A stretch of DNA of 62,836 nt from DASYTH01 sp035762905 (GTDB lineage: Bacteria; Actinomycetota; Actinomycetes; Mycobacteriales; Pseudonocardiaceae), in the NCBI RefSeq assembly GCF_035762905.1, contig NZ_DASUCC010000008.1:1-62836 (forward strand), read 5' to 3'. Position numbers and translations under genes: made by a program. This document shows, piece by piece, positions 16,708 to 23,790 of this stretch; the first letter of the stretch is position 1, and every line of letters starts with the position of its first letter. The notes under the pieces are model-generated. The model was not told where the DNA came from. It searched no databases and was given only the letters and a program-made list of their open reading frames with translations.

Positions 16708-17639
16708 CCGCACTCGACGCCGTCGCGGCCTACCTGCCCGACCACCGGATCCCGATCGAGGACCTGGCCGGTCAGCTGAACCTGACCCCGTCCCAGGTCC
16801 AGGTGCTGCACCGGTTCCACGGTTTGTCCGAGGTGTGTCGCGGCGGTCCCGGTACCACGCCGTTCGATCTGCTGGCCGCCGCGGTGGCCGCGCTGGCGGA
16901 GCTGCGCGGCCGGGAGCAGCTGGTCCGCTACGTCCTCTACGCGCGCGGGGTCCCGGTCACCACGCCGTATCCGCTCAACCCGTTGCACGACCTGTGCCGG
17001 CGGCTGGGTCTGCGGCACGCCACGGCGTTCACCGTGACCCACCACGCCTGCGCCACGAACCTGCTCGCGATCGACCTGGCCGGCCGGTTGCTGTGCACCG
17101 GTGGCGATCCCGACGCGCTCGCGCTGATCGTGGCCGGGGAGACGGTGTTCACCCAGGACCTGCGGCTGCCGCCGGAGGCCCGGGTGTTCGGCGAGGGTTC
17201 CGGGGCCTGCCTGGTGTCGGCCGGCGGCGGGCGGAACCGGGTGCGGTCGTATGCCAGCGACCAGCGCGGCTACCTGGATCAGTGGCTGCCGGGCAACACC
17301 GGCTTCGCCGAGCGGTTCGCCGCCGAGTACCGCGAGCTGCTCGCCGAGGTGATCCGGGCGGCGGTGGACCGGGCCGGGCTGCGGCTCGACGACATCGCGC
17401 TGATCCTGCCGCACAACGTGAACGTCATGTCCTGGCAGCGGGTGAGCCGGATGCTCGGCTACCCGTTCGGCCGGGTGATGTCGCACAACGTGCCGCGGGT
17501 GGGGCACACCTTCGCCGCCGACGCGTTCATCAACTACCGCACCGCCATGGACAAGGGACTACTCCGTCCCGGCGACCACTACCTCGTGGCGGCCGCCGGG
17601 TACGGGGCCACGTTCTCGGCGATGGTTTTCGAGCACTGA
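16704..17639 (+). CDS. KAS III-like condensing enzyme
   Basis: FabH-superfamily protein of 311 residues with the Cys-His-Asn triad: C116 in THHACATNLL, H238 in LPHNVNVMSW and N263 in SHNVPRVGHT. The start is ATGA-coupled to the P450 gene. KAS III enzymes prime chains from acyl-CoA or, in specialised pathways, form C-C, C-O or C-N bonds between an acyl thioester and another substrate. The spacing between His and Asn is shorter than in FabH. A carrier protein and a degenerate thiolase-fold protein follow, suggesting a priming or transfer module. Confidence 0.8.
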   Translation: MTALDAVAAYLPDHRIPIEDLAGQLNLTPSQVQVLHRFHGLSEVCRGGPGTTPFDLLAAAVAALAELRGREQLVRYVLYARGVPVTTPYPLNPLHDLCRRLGLRHATAFTVTHHACATNLLAIDLAGRLLCTGGDPDALALIVAGETVFTQDLRLPPEARVFGEGSGACLVSAGGGRNRVRSYASDQRGYLDQWLPGNTGFAERFAAEYRELLAEVIRAAVDRAGLRLDDIALILPHNVNVMSWQRVSRMLGYPFGRVMSHNVPRVGHTFAADAFINYRTAMDKGLLRPGDHYLVAAAGYGATFSAMVFEH

Positions 17640-17658
17640 CAAGGGAGGGCCGGATGTG

Positions 17659-17919
17659 ATGGAGCTGCGACAGCGGGTGGTGGACAGCATTGGCAAGGTA
17701 TTGCCCAACATTCTCGACCGGACGCCGGAAGTCCTTGCGGAGGACACCCGGCTGTTCGACGAGCTGGGCATGAGCTCGTCGAAGACGCTGGAGTTGTTGC
17801 TCGCGCTCGAGGAGGAGCTCGACATCCAGGTGGACGTCGAGGAGATCGAGCGCAAGCACCTGGAGTCGATCGGCAGCCTGGCCGACTTCATCGCCGGGCA
17901 CGCACTGGTTGGGGAGTGA
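17659..17919 (+). CDS. Acyl carrier protein 3
   Basis: An 86-residue carrier protein with DELGMSSSKTLELL, where Ser40 is the expected phosphopantetheine site (position of the Ser in the usual DSL motif). Helix III is very acidic (EEELDIQVDVEEIE). AAGGGAGGG lies 9 nt before ATG 17659; an in-frame GTG directly in front (17656) would add one residue. It lies between the KAS III-like gene and a thiolase-fold gene and is distinct from ACP1 and ACP2. Confidence 0.85.
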   Translation: MELRQRVVDSIGKVLPNILDRTPEVLAEDTRLFDELGMSSSKTLELLLALEEELDIQVDVEEIERKHLESIGSLADFIAGHALVGE

Positions 17920-17923
17920 GCTG

Positions 17924-18772
17924 ATGTTCCTGACCGGACCACCGGATGACCGGACGGCGCCGGTCCGGCTGCGGGTCGGCCGGGCCGAGTGCCGGTGGTT
18001 CGACGGGAACTCCGAGCTGGCTACCGATCCCGGGTTGCCCGGCTACCTGGCGGACATGGTCGCGCCGTACGGTCTGGCGTTGCGCGAGGACGTCATCGCC
18101 GCCGGCGCCGGTCACTCCTACGGCGACATGGCCGAGCCGCTGATCGAGGCGCTCACCGGGCCGGACTCCCCGGTCGATCTGCTGGTGCTGGTGCACGCCA
18201 TGCACGACGTGCGGTTCGGCCGCAACACCGCGACCTACCTCGGCAGCCGCTGTCCCGGCGATCCGCTGGCGTTCGCCGTGTGCGACCAGGGTGTGGCCGG
18301 GCCGTTCACCGCGCTGCGGCTGATCGAGTCCTACGCCGCGACCGGTGCCTGCCGGCGGGCGCTGCTCATCGTCGTGGAGCAGGCCGGGCTGCACTACGAA
18401 CTGGCCGCACCGGCCCCGGTTCCGGAGCGGCACGCGGCGGTCGCGTTGCTGCTGGAGGAGTCGCCGGACGCGGGCGCGGTGACCGTCCGGCAACACACCG
18501 AGGTGCCGCCGGACCGGGTCGCGGAGCTGCTCGCCGCCGACGTGGCCGAGTTGTCCGGTGAATCGCCGGAGCCGCCGCTGATCGCCGGTGCCGGGCTACC
18601 GCCGATGTCCACCATGGACGGTGTGGTGACCCCGCCCGCCGGTCAGCCCTGCACCGGGGTGTGGTGGGAGCTTGCCGGCTGGCAGGGCCGGGGCCGGCGG
18701 GTGCTGCTCGCCGACTACGACCCCGGGCTGGGCTACCTGTGCACGGGGGCGGTGAGCGGCCATGAGAACTGA
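17924..18772 (+). CDS. Degenerate thiolase-fold (KAS III-like) protein
   Basis: A 282-residue protein whose layout recalls KAS III. An N-terminal half ends in VDLLVLVHAM; the nucleophile region reads AVCDQGVAGPFTALRLIESY with a Cys in place; the segment RRALLIVVEQAG is the usual following strand; the C-terminal half has PLIAGAG and VLLADYDPGLG. The catalytic His and Asn motifs are not recognisable, so it may be a non-catalytic partner of the upstream KAS III-like enzyme or a transferase. It is the last gene of the long plus-strand operon and converges on an MFS gene with only 19 bp between. Confidence 0.55.
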   Translation: MFLTGPPDDRTAPVRLRVGRAECRWFDGNSELATDPGLPGYLADMVAPYGLALREDVIAAGAGHSYGDMAEPLIEALTGPDSPVDLLVLVHAMHDVRFGRNTATYLGSRCPGDPLAFAVCDQGVAGPFTALRLIESYAATGACRRALLIVVEQAGLHYELAAPAPVPERHAAVALLLEESPDAGAVTVRQHTEVPPDRVAELLAADVAELSGESPEPPLIAGAGLPPMSTMDGVVTPPAGQPCTGVWWELAGWQGRGRRVLLADYDPGLGYLCTGAVSGHEN

Positions 18773-18791
18773 CCGGCGGGCGGTGTGGGAG

Positions 18792-20036
18792 TCAGGGGTG
18801 AGTGAGGTCGGCGGTTTGGTCCTTCGGCAGGGAGTCGATCTGGCGTTTGGCCGCGACCACCGCCGGCCGCACCAGCAGGCCGATTCCGGCGAAGAACGCG
18901 GCGAGGGCCAGCCAGCCGCCGATGCCGCGCTGGATGATTCCCACCGTGATCAGCGTCGGTCCGATCAGGTACATGGCCGCGACGCCGAGGTTGAACACGG
19001 ACAGGTACTCGCCCTGCCGCTCCCGCGGCGCGAGCTCGTAGGACAGGCTCCAGCCCCCGGTCACCTGGAGGATCTCTCCGAAGGTCAGCAGGACCATGCC
19101 GGCGACCAGCAGCGCCGAGGCCCAGAACGCGCCGAACTGTCCGGCGAACGCGACCACCACGCAACAGCCGGCCAGGCACACCGCGGCCCGGCGCAGCACC
19201 CGGATCCCGTCGGCCACGGTGTCCGTCCCGCGGCTGAGCCGCATCTGCAGCAGCAGCACCAGCACGGTGTTCACCGCGATCAGCGGTCCGACGAGGATCC
19301 GGGGCGCCTCGGTGTGCAGCGTGGTCCACAGTGGAATGCCGACGCTGACCAGTGGGATGTGCAGCATCAGGAAACCGTTGAGTCCGGCGAAGAACAGGAA
19401 CCTGCCCTGGCGAAGCGACCGCGGCCAGCCGGATACCGCCCGCCGCGCGACCGATCCCCCGGCCAGCAGGGGAACCCGCAGCAACAGCACGCCGGCGAGC
19501 AGGAAGGTGAGCGCGTCGCCGAGCACGATGGCCAGGAACGCCGGCCGGGTGTCCAGCACCAGCACCACGGTGGCCAGCAGCGCGCCGAGGGTGAACCCCA
19601 GGTTGTAGGTGACCCGGATCGCCGACAGGACCCGCATCCGGAGTTCGGAGCCGACGTGCCGGTCCACGAACATCTGGCCGATCGGCTCGATCGCGCGCGC
19701 GGGCGGCGTGACGAAGCAGCAGACGATCAGGAACGACGGGAAGTCGTACACGAACGCGTATCCGACGAAGCCCACCGCGCGCCACAGGTGCAGCAGCACC
19801 GAGGCGGGCAGCGGGCCGATCCGGTCGGCGAGCATGCCGAGTGGCGTCAGGCTGAGCAGGGCGACCAGCCCGCCGGCGGTCAGTCCGATGCCGACCTCTT
19901 CCGGGCTCAGTCCGATGCTGCGGGTGAAGAAGACCGCGGACCCGGCCAGGAACAGTCCGGTCCCGGTCGAGTCGATGAGCGAGATCAGGATGAGCAGCCG
20001 GCTCTGCTTGGGAACTCCGAACCTGCCTATGTCCAT
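18792..20036 (-). CDS. MFS transporter (exporter 1)
   Basis: Integral membrane protein of 414 residues with about 12 hydrophobic helices and a motif A-like loop GMLADRIGPLP after helix 2. It is probably a proton-driven exporter in the cytoplasmic membrane, exporting the cluster product or giving self-resistance. It is divergent from the condensation-like operon at 20392 and convergent with the long biosynthetic operon. It is not close to the two DHA3-like exporters at 22561 and 25467. Confidence 0.85.
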   Translation of the reverse strand: MDIGRFGVPKQSRLLILISLIDSTGTGLFLAGSAVFFTRSIGLSPEEVGIGLTAGGLVALLSLTPLGMLADRIGPLPASVLLHLWRAVGFVGYAFVYDFPSFLIVCCFVTPPARAIEPIGQMFVDRHVGSELRMRVLSAIRVTYNLGFTLGALLATVVLVLDTRPAFLAIVLGDALTFLLAGVLLLRVPLLAGGSVARRAVSGWPRSLRQGRFLFFAGLNGFLMLHIPLVSVGIPLWTTLHTEAPRILVGPLIAVNTVLVLLLQMRLSRGTDTVADGIRVLRRAAVCLAGCCVVVAFAGQFGAFWASALLVAGMVLLTFGEILQVTGGWSLSYELAPRERQGEYLSVFNLGVAAMYLIGPTLITVGIIQRGIGGWLALAAFFAGIGLLVRPAVVAAKRQIDSLPKDQTADLTHP

Positions 20037-20263
20037 CGATCAACCACCGAGCCGAGTCCGAATTGTGAATTGTCTGCCCGAAAGGGCGGACGTGCTGAGC
20101 CGTTTGGCGTATTCCGGGAAATCCTCGCGAGTGGAACCGTAGCCACGCCGGCACGGCGCGTCAACGATATTCCAAAAAGGTGGCTCTCCAGGTTTACTAG
20201 TCGCACGCATGGCACGGAGATCTCTCTGCCAGGCGGCCGATCCCGGGAGGAGGTGTACGGTTC

Positions 20264-20281
20264 ATGGCGGTCAAGGACTGA
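20264..20281 (+). CDS. Possible five-residue leader peptide MAVKD
   Basis: ATG GCG GTC AAG GAC TGA lies 10 nt downstream of GGGAGGAGGTG (20245-20255), a near-perfect anti-16S match that has no other start codon to serve. It precedes two hairpins and the condensation-like gene, the layout of a translated leader in an attenuation mechanism. There is no run of a particular amino-acid codon, so it does not look like an amino-acid-sensing leader; short leaders of this kind are known in front of antibiotic-responsive genes. Hypothetical. Confidence 0.3.
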   Translation: MAVKD

Positions 20282-20295
20282 TTTGGCGACCATTG

Positions 20296-20321
20296 CGGAC
20301 GGTCACTGTGCTAACCGTCCG
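20296..20321 (+). promoter_or_regulatory. Leader hairpin 1
   Basis: CGGACGGT (20296-20303) and ACCGTCCG (20314-20321) can pair perfectly around a 10-nt loop. It lies between the leader ORF and the strong second hairpin, six bases before the latter, so the two form a tandem structure as in attenuators. Confidence 0.4.
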
Positions 20322-20326
20322 TGTCC

Positions 20327-20362
20327 AAGTTCGGGGGCGGGCTTTTGCCCGCCCCCGAACTT
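20327..20362 (+). terminator. Strong hairpin upstream of the condensation-like gene (attenuator?)
   Basis: AAGTTCGGGGGCGGGC (20327-20342), loop TTTT, and GCCCGCCCCCGAACTT (20347-20362) form a perfect 16-bp stem with a tetraloop, easily the most stable hairpin in the window. No plus-strand gene ends upstream, so it cannot be a normal 3' terminator; it must lie in the 5' leader of the gene at 20392, 29 nt before its ATG. It has no U tract after the stem, only CCGTTTC. Confidence 0.6.
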
Positions 20363-20391
20363 CCGTTTCATGAGGAAGGTCAGGCCCCGGA

Positions 20392-21771
20392 ATGGGCGAC
20401 ATTGACGCTGTTGTTGATCGAATAATGGTTCCTTTCGAGGGCGACGGGTCCGGTGTCGAGGAGTTGACCTGGAGCCAGATGACCCTCTGGCAGTCGATCG
20501 AGCAGTCCGGCCAGTCCAAGACCGTGCCGTACGTCACCGAACTGCCGCCCGGCACCTCGGTGGACCGCGTTGCCGCCGAGTTGCGCTTCATGGTTGGCCG
20601 GCACCAGTCGTTGCGCACCCGGCTGGTGTTCGACGCGGGTCCGGTGCCCCGGCAGCGTTGCGCGACCTCGGGCGAGATCCCGCTGGAGGTCGTCGACGCC
20701 GGCGACGCGGACCCCGCCGAGGTGGCCGAGCAGGTCTCCGAGCGGTACCAGAAGGTGGACTTCGCGTTCGAGACCGAATGGCCGGTGCGGATGGCCGTGA
20801 TCCGATCCGGTGGCGTGCTCACCCACCAGGTGCTTGTCATCCTGCACACCGCGATCGACGCCTACGGGCTGAGCGCGCTGTGGGCCGACCTGGCCGCAAG
20901 GGACCCGGACACCGGCGCCGCCGCCGGTCCGGTCCGGGCGACGCAACCGTTGGAGCAGGCCAGAAAGCAGGCATCACCGGCCGGCCAGCGGCACAACACC
21001 GCATCGCTGGCCTATCTGGAACGGGTGTTGAACACCGTGTCCGCCAGCCGGTTCGGCGATCCGCGCTACCCCGGGGACCGGACCATCAACCAGATCACCT
21101 TCCACTCGCCCGCGGCGCTGCTCGCGATCCGCTCGGTCGCGGCGCGGACCGGGATCAACACCTCGCCGGTGCTGCTGGCCAGCTTCGCCGTCGGGCTGGC
21201 TCGGTTCACCGGGGTCAACCCGGTGCTGGCGATGCTGTTGGTGAGCAACAGGTTCCGCCCCGGGCTGGCCGCGGCGGTCAGCCCGCAGATCCTGCTCACC
21301 CCATACCTGATCGACGTCGCGGACATCAGTCTGGACGAGGCGGTGAACCGGGCGACGCAAAGCGCGCTGAATGCCTACAAGAACGCCTACTACAACCCGT
21401 ACCAGCAGGACGAGGTGATCGAGCGGGTGGAACGGCGGCGGGGCGAGGAGATCGACCTGTCCTGCTTCTACAACGACCGGCGCCAGCAGGACCGCGGCGG
21501 TGCCGGCGAACCACCCACGGTCGCGGAGATCACGGCGGCGCTGTCCCGGTCCACGGTGAGCTTCACGGGCGAGATCCATCCGCCGCGTCGCAAGCTCTAC
21601 TTCAACGTCGACGAACTGCCCGGTGTGATCGAGTTCCTGGTGTCGGCCGACTCCCGGTACTTCTCCCTTGCGGACATGGAGACTCTGGTTCGCGGGGTCG
21701 AGGCGGTCGCCGTCGAGACGGCGCTGGACGGGGCCGTGCCGACCGGGGTGCGCGACCGGGCCACGGTCTGA
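20392..21771 (+). CDS. Stand-alone condensation-domain-like protein
   Basis: A 459-residue protein resembling an NRPS condensation/CoA-dependent acyltransferase fold: N-terminal LTWSQMTLWQ, the MVGRHQSLRTRLV helix typical of C domains near residue 67, and a C-terminal half with NRFRPGL and SCFYNDRR. The active-site motif HHxxxDG reads LHTAIDA, so the second, catalytic His (H152) and the Asp (D156) remain while the first His and the Gly are changed. It may still form an amide or ester between an acyl donor and an acceptor. It heads a separate plus-strand operon with a TIGR03086-like gene and the RGVG peptide gene. GAGGAAGG precedes the ATG. Confidence 0.7.
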   Translation: MGDIDAVVDRIMVPFEGDGSGVEELTWSQMTLWQSIEQSGQSKTVPYVTELPPGTSVDRVAAELRFMVGRHQSLRTRLVFDAGPVPRQRCATSGEIPLEVVDAGDADPAEVAEQVSERYQKVDFAFETEWPVRMAVIRSGGVLTHQVLVILHTAIDAYGLSALWADLAARDPDTGAAAGPVRATQPLEQARKQASPAGQRHNTASLAYLERVLNTVSASRFGDPRYPGDRTINQITFHSPAALLAIRSVAARTGINTSPVLLASFAVGLARFTGVNPVLAMLLVSNRFRPGLAAAVSPQILLTPYLIDVADISLDEAVNRATQSALNAYKNAYYNPYQQDEVIERVERRRGEEIDLSCFYNDRRQQDRGGAGEPPTVAEITAALSRSTVSFTGEIHPPRRKLYFNVDELPGVIEFLVSADSRYFSLADMETLVRGVEAVAVETALDGAVPTGVRDRATV

Positions 21772-21775
21772 GGCC

Positions 21776-22411
21776 GTGGACATCCGGGCCCTCGATCGCC
21801 GGGCGTTGGCCGGTACCGGCCGGATCGTGGCGCAGGTGGACGCCGTACGGCTGGCCGCGCCGACGCCCTGCGCCGAGTGGGACCTGCGCGCCCTGCTGGT
21901 GCACATGGCCGGAAACAACAACGGTTTCGCCCGCGCGGCGGCGGGTCACCCGGCCGAGGAGGCCGTGTGGCGGGGCGACGGGCTGGACGGTGACCCGGTC
22001 GCCGCTTACCAGGAGTCGGCGCAGCGGGTCGAGGCAGCGTTCGCCGCGGACGGTGTGTTGGACCGGTCCCTTGCGGTGTACGGGTTCGGCACCTTCCCGG
22101 CCAATACGGCGATCGGCATGCATTTCATCGACTACCTCGTACACGGCTGGGACGTGGCCAGGGCGATCGGCGTCGAGCCGGACCTCGAGCCGGAGCTGTG
22201 CGACGCGGTACTGAAGATCGGCGCGGGCTGGCCGAAGGGCTCGCCCGCGATCTGGGGTCCGGGTGCGCCGTTCGGCCACCCGGTTCCGGTGCGGAATGAC
22301 GCCCCGGTCGCCGAGCGGATGCTGGGCTTTCTCGGCCGCTCGGCATCTCCGTCGGATCAGGAGGGAGGTGACTGGATGCGCGGCGTGGGCGACGGTTCGG
22401 AGCGGGAATAG
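21776..22411 (+). CDS. TIGR03086/DinB-like protein with an RGVG-motif tail
   Basis: A 211-residue protein of the mycothiol-dependent maleylpyruvate isomerase/DinB four-helix superfamily. The candidate metal ligands are in LLVHMAGN and in MHFIDYLVHGWDVARA, the family signature, and the domain normally ends near MLGFLGR (about residue 188). This one continues with an acidic Gly/Ser-rich tail that ends MRGVGDGSERE, matching the free peptide encoded 50 bp downstream. GTG 21776 lies 4 nt after the condensation-gene stop. Family members bind a metal and act as thiol-dependent transferases or isomerases; its role here could be to process or carry the RGVG peptide, which is speculation. Confidence 0.75.
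   Translation: MDIRALDRRALAGTGRIVAQVDAVRLAAPTPCAEWDLRALLVHMAGNNNGFARAAAGHPAEEAVWRGDGLDGDPVAAYQESAQRVEAAFAADGVLDRSLAVYGFGTFPANTAIGMHFIDYLVHGWDVARAIGVEPDLEPELCDAVLKIGAGWPKGSPAIWGPGAPFGHPVPVRNDAPVAERMLGFLGRSASPSDQEGGDWMRGVGDGSERE
22376..22411 (+). CDS. Possible internal mini-ORF MRGVGDGSERE
   Basis: Within the 3' end of the preceding gene and in the same frame, ATG 22376 is preceded by AGGAGGGAGGTGA (22360-22372), a Shine-Dalgarno match far better than that of the host gene. Translation from here would give an 11-residue peptide that begins MRGVG exactly like the downstream 22-residue peptide. It may be an independent product or only the tail of the host protein; sequence alone cannot decide. 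Confidence 0.4.
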   Translation: MRGVGDGSERE

Positions 22412-22461
22412 CCAATCCCGAACCAAGGCAGGGCAGAACTCAACCATATTGGAGGAATGAC

Positions 22462-22530
22462 ATGCGTGGAGTAGGCGCGGGCTCGCTCGAGCGTGGCGTT
22501 GGCAGCGGCTCGGAAGAGCTGGAGAACTGA
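22462..22530 (+). CDS. 22-residue peptide with duplicated RGVGxGS motif
   Basis: ATG 22462 follows GGAGGA (22451-22456) at 5-nt spacing and runs to TGA 22528. The peptide reads MRGVGAGSLE followed by RGVGSGSEELEN: two copies of RGVGxGS, each followed by acidic/leucine residues. The same motif ends the upstream protein. RGVG is written CGC GGC GTG GGC, CGT GGA GTA GGC and CGT GGC GTT GGC in the three copies, so the amino-acid sequence is kept while third bases vary. It could be a ribosomal precursor or scaffold peptide that is acylated, condensed or otherwise modified by the cluster, or a small regulatory peptide. I know of no family with this sequence. Confidence 0.6.
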   Translation: MRGVGAGSLERGVGSGSEELEN

Positions 22531-22547
22531 CGGTTCTCCGCAGACGG

Positions 22548-22579
22548 CGGGCCGGCGGGACTACGGTTCCGCCGGCCCG
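22548..22579. terminator. Hairpin terminator overlapping the MFS stop codon
   Basis: CGGGCCGGCGG (22548-22558) and CCGCCGGCCCG (22569-22579) make a perfect 11-bp stem with a 10-nt loop. It ends the plus-strand operon 20392-22530 just after the small peptide gene. The minus-strand MFS stop codon (22561-22563) lies in the loop, so the same hairpin may serve both directions. Confidence 0.65.
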
Positions 22580-23790
22580 ACCGGTGCCGGCTTCGCGGTT
22601 CGGTGGCGCAGCAACGGAACCAGCGTCGCGACCAGGTACACGCCGGCACCGAGCAGCAGCGCGGCGGTGAGGCCGAAGCCGGTGACCGCCCACCCGCCGA
22701 GCAATCCGCCGACGGGATAACCGGAGAACGAGACGGTCGCGACCAGACCGAAGACCCGGGTCTGCATGTCCACCGGCACCCGCTCGTACAGCAGCACACC
22801 GAGGATCGGGTTCACCGCGGCCACGGCGAACCCGCACAGGAACGTCACGGACAGCACCAGACCGAGACTGTCGCTCACCCCCAGCACGATCAGCCGCGGC
22901 GCGCCGCTGATCGCCAGGCAGATGGTGAAGGTGAGGAATGCCGGCAGTTTCGGGGCCAGGCCGATGAACACCAGGTTGCCGGTGACCGCGCCGGCGGCGA
23001 ACGCCCCGAGCACGGTGCCGAGCGCGGCGGGGGAGTGCAGTACCTCGGAAACCCACAGCGGAACGAACAGCGCGGTGTGCGCCTGGTTGACCGCGTTGGC
23101 GAAGAAGGTCATCGCCAACATGCCGAACAGCAGCCGGTCCCGGGACAGGTGCACGGCGCCGGCGCGCAGCGCCGTGAGGTACGGCTCCGGCCGGGGTTTT
23201 CTGGCCGGCATCAGATGTGCCGGCGGGCGGACCAGGGTCAGCATGATGAGCACGCACACCGCATAGCTCGCCGCGTCCACCCAGATCGCGCCCTGCGCAC
23301 CGAGCCAGAACACCAGCAGGCCGCCGAGCGGAGCACCGACCAGCGTGGCCCCGTTGCCCAACCCGTCGTGTACCGCGGTCATCCGGGACATCTTCATGCC
23401 GGCGGCCTCCGCCATCGGCCGCAGCATGACGTTCTTGGTGCGGTCGCCCGCGCCCCGGACCGCGCCGGAGATCGCCACCATGGCAAGGATCACCGGCAGC
23501 CCGGCATCCGCCGCGGCCGCGATCACCGCGGTGGTGACGCAGCTGACCACGTCGGCGGTGATCGCGCTGAGCCGGATGCCGAGCCGTTCGGCGACCGGCG
23601 TGCCGAACACACCGGAGAGCAGGTAGGGGATCATCTGCGCGGCGATCACCAGGCCCATCTGGGTCGGGTCGCCGGTGGTGGTCAGCACCAGCCAGGGAAT
23701 CGCGACCATGGAGACCCGGCTGCCCAGTGCCGAGGTGGCGCTCGCCGTGATCAGGGCAACGAGCCCGGCACGGCCGGTCAGTCCGGTCAA
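22561..23790 (-). CDS. MFS transporter, DHA3-like (exporter 2)
   Basis: Membrane protein of 409 residues with about 12 helices, similar in layout to macrolide-type DHA3 exporters (RAGLVALITASATSALG, then IPWLVLTTTGDPTQMG). TTG 23790 is chosen: it overlaps the stop of the upstream acyl ligase (TTGA) and aligns the N terminus with the paralogue at 25467, which starts MNRRAGLVALL. It forms a two-gene unit with ligase 3. Ligase plus exporter twice in tandem suggests linked activation and export or self-protection. Confidence 0.83.
   Translation of the reverse strand: MTGLTGRAGLVALITASATSALGSRVSMVAIPWLVLTTTGDPTQMGLVIAAQMIPYLLSGVFGTPVAERLGIRLSAITADVVSCVTTAVIAAAADAGLPVILAMVAISGAVRGAGDRTKNVMLRPMAEAAGMKMSRMTAVHDGLGNGATLVGAPLGGLLVFWLGAQGAIWVDAASYAVCVLIMLTLVRPPAHLMPARKPRPEPYLTALRAGAVHLSRDRLLFGMLAMTFFANAVNQAHTALFVPLWVSEVLHSPAALGTVLGAFAAGAVTGNLVFIGLAPKLPAFLTFTICLAISGAPRLIVLGVSDSLGLVLSVTFLCGFAVAAVNPILGVLLYERVPVDMQTRVFGLVATVSFSGYPVGGLLGGWAVTGFGLTAALLLGAGVYLVATLVPLLRHRTAKPAPVGPAEP

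Larger units (their letters stand above)
20037..20391. other. Divergent intergenic region with structured leader
   Basis: This 355-bp gap separates the minus-strand MFS gene from the plus-strand condensation-like gene. It is less GC-rich than the genes. The right half contains a five-codon ORF with a strong Shine-Dalgarno sequence and two successive hairpins (listed separately). No clear promoter hexamers could be assigned; TTTACTAGT near 20191-20199 is a possible -10 region for rightward transcription. Confidence 0.5.

Noticed and set aside
20327..20362. Hairpin as the 3' terminator of the minus-strand MFS gene
   Set aside because: The MFS gene is transcribed leftwards and starts at 20036, so the hairpin lies upstream of it and cannot terminate it.
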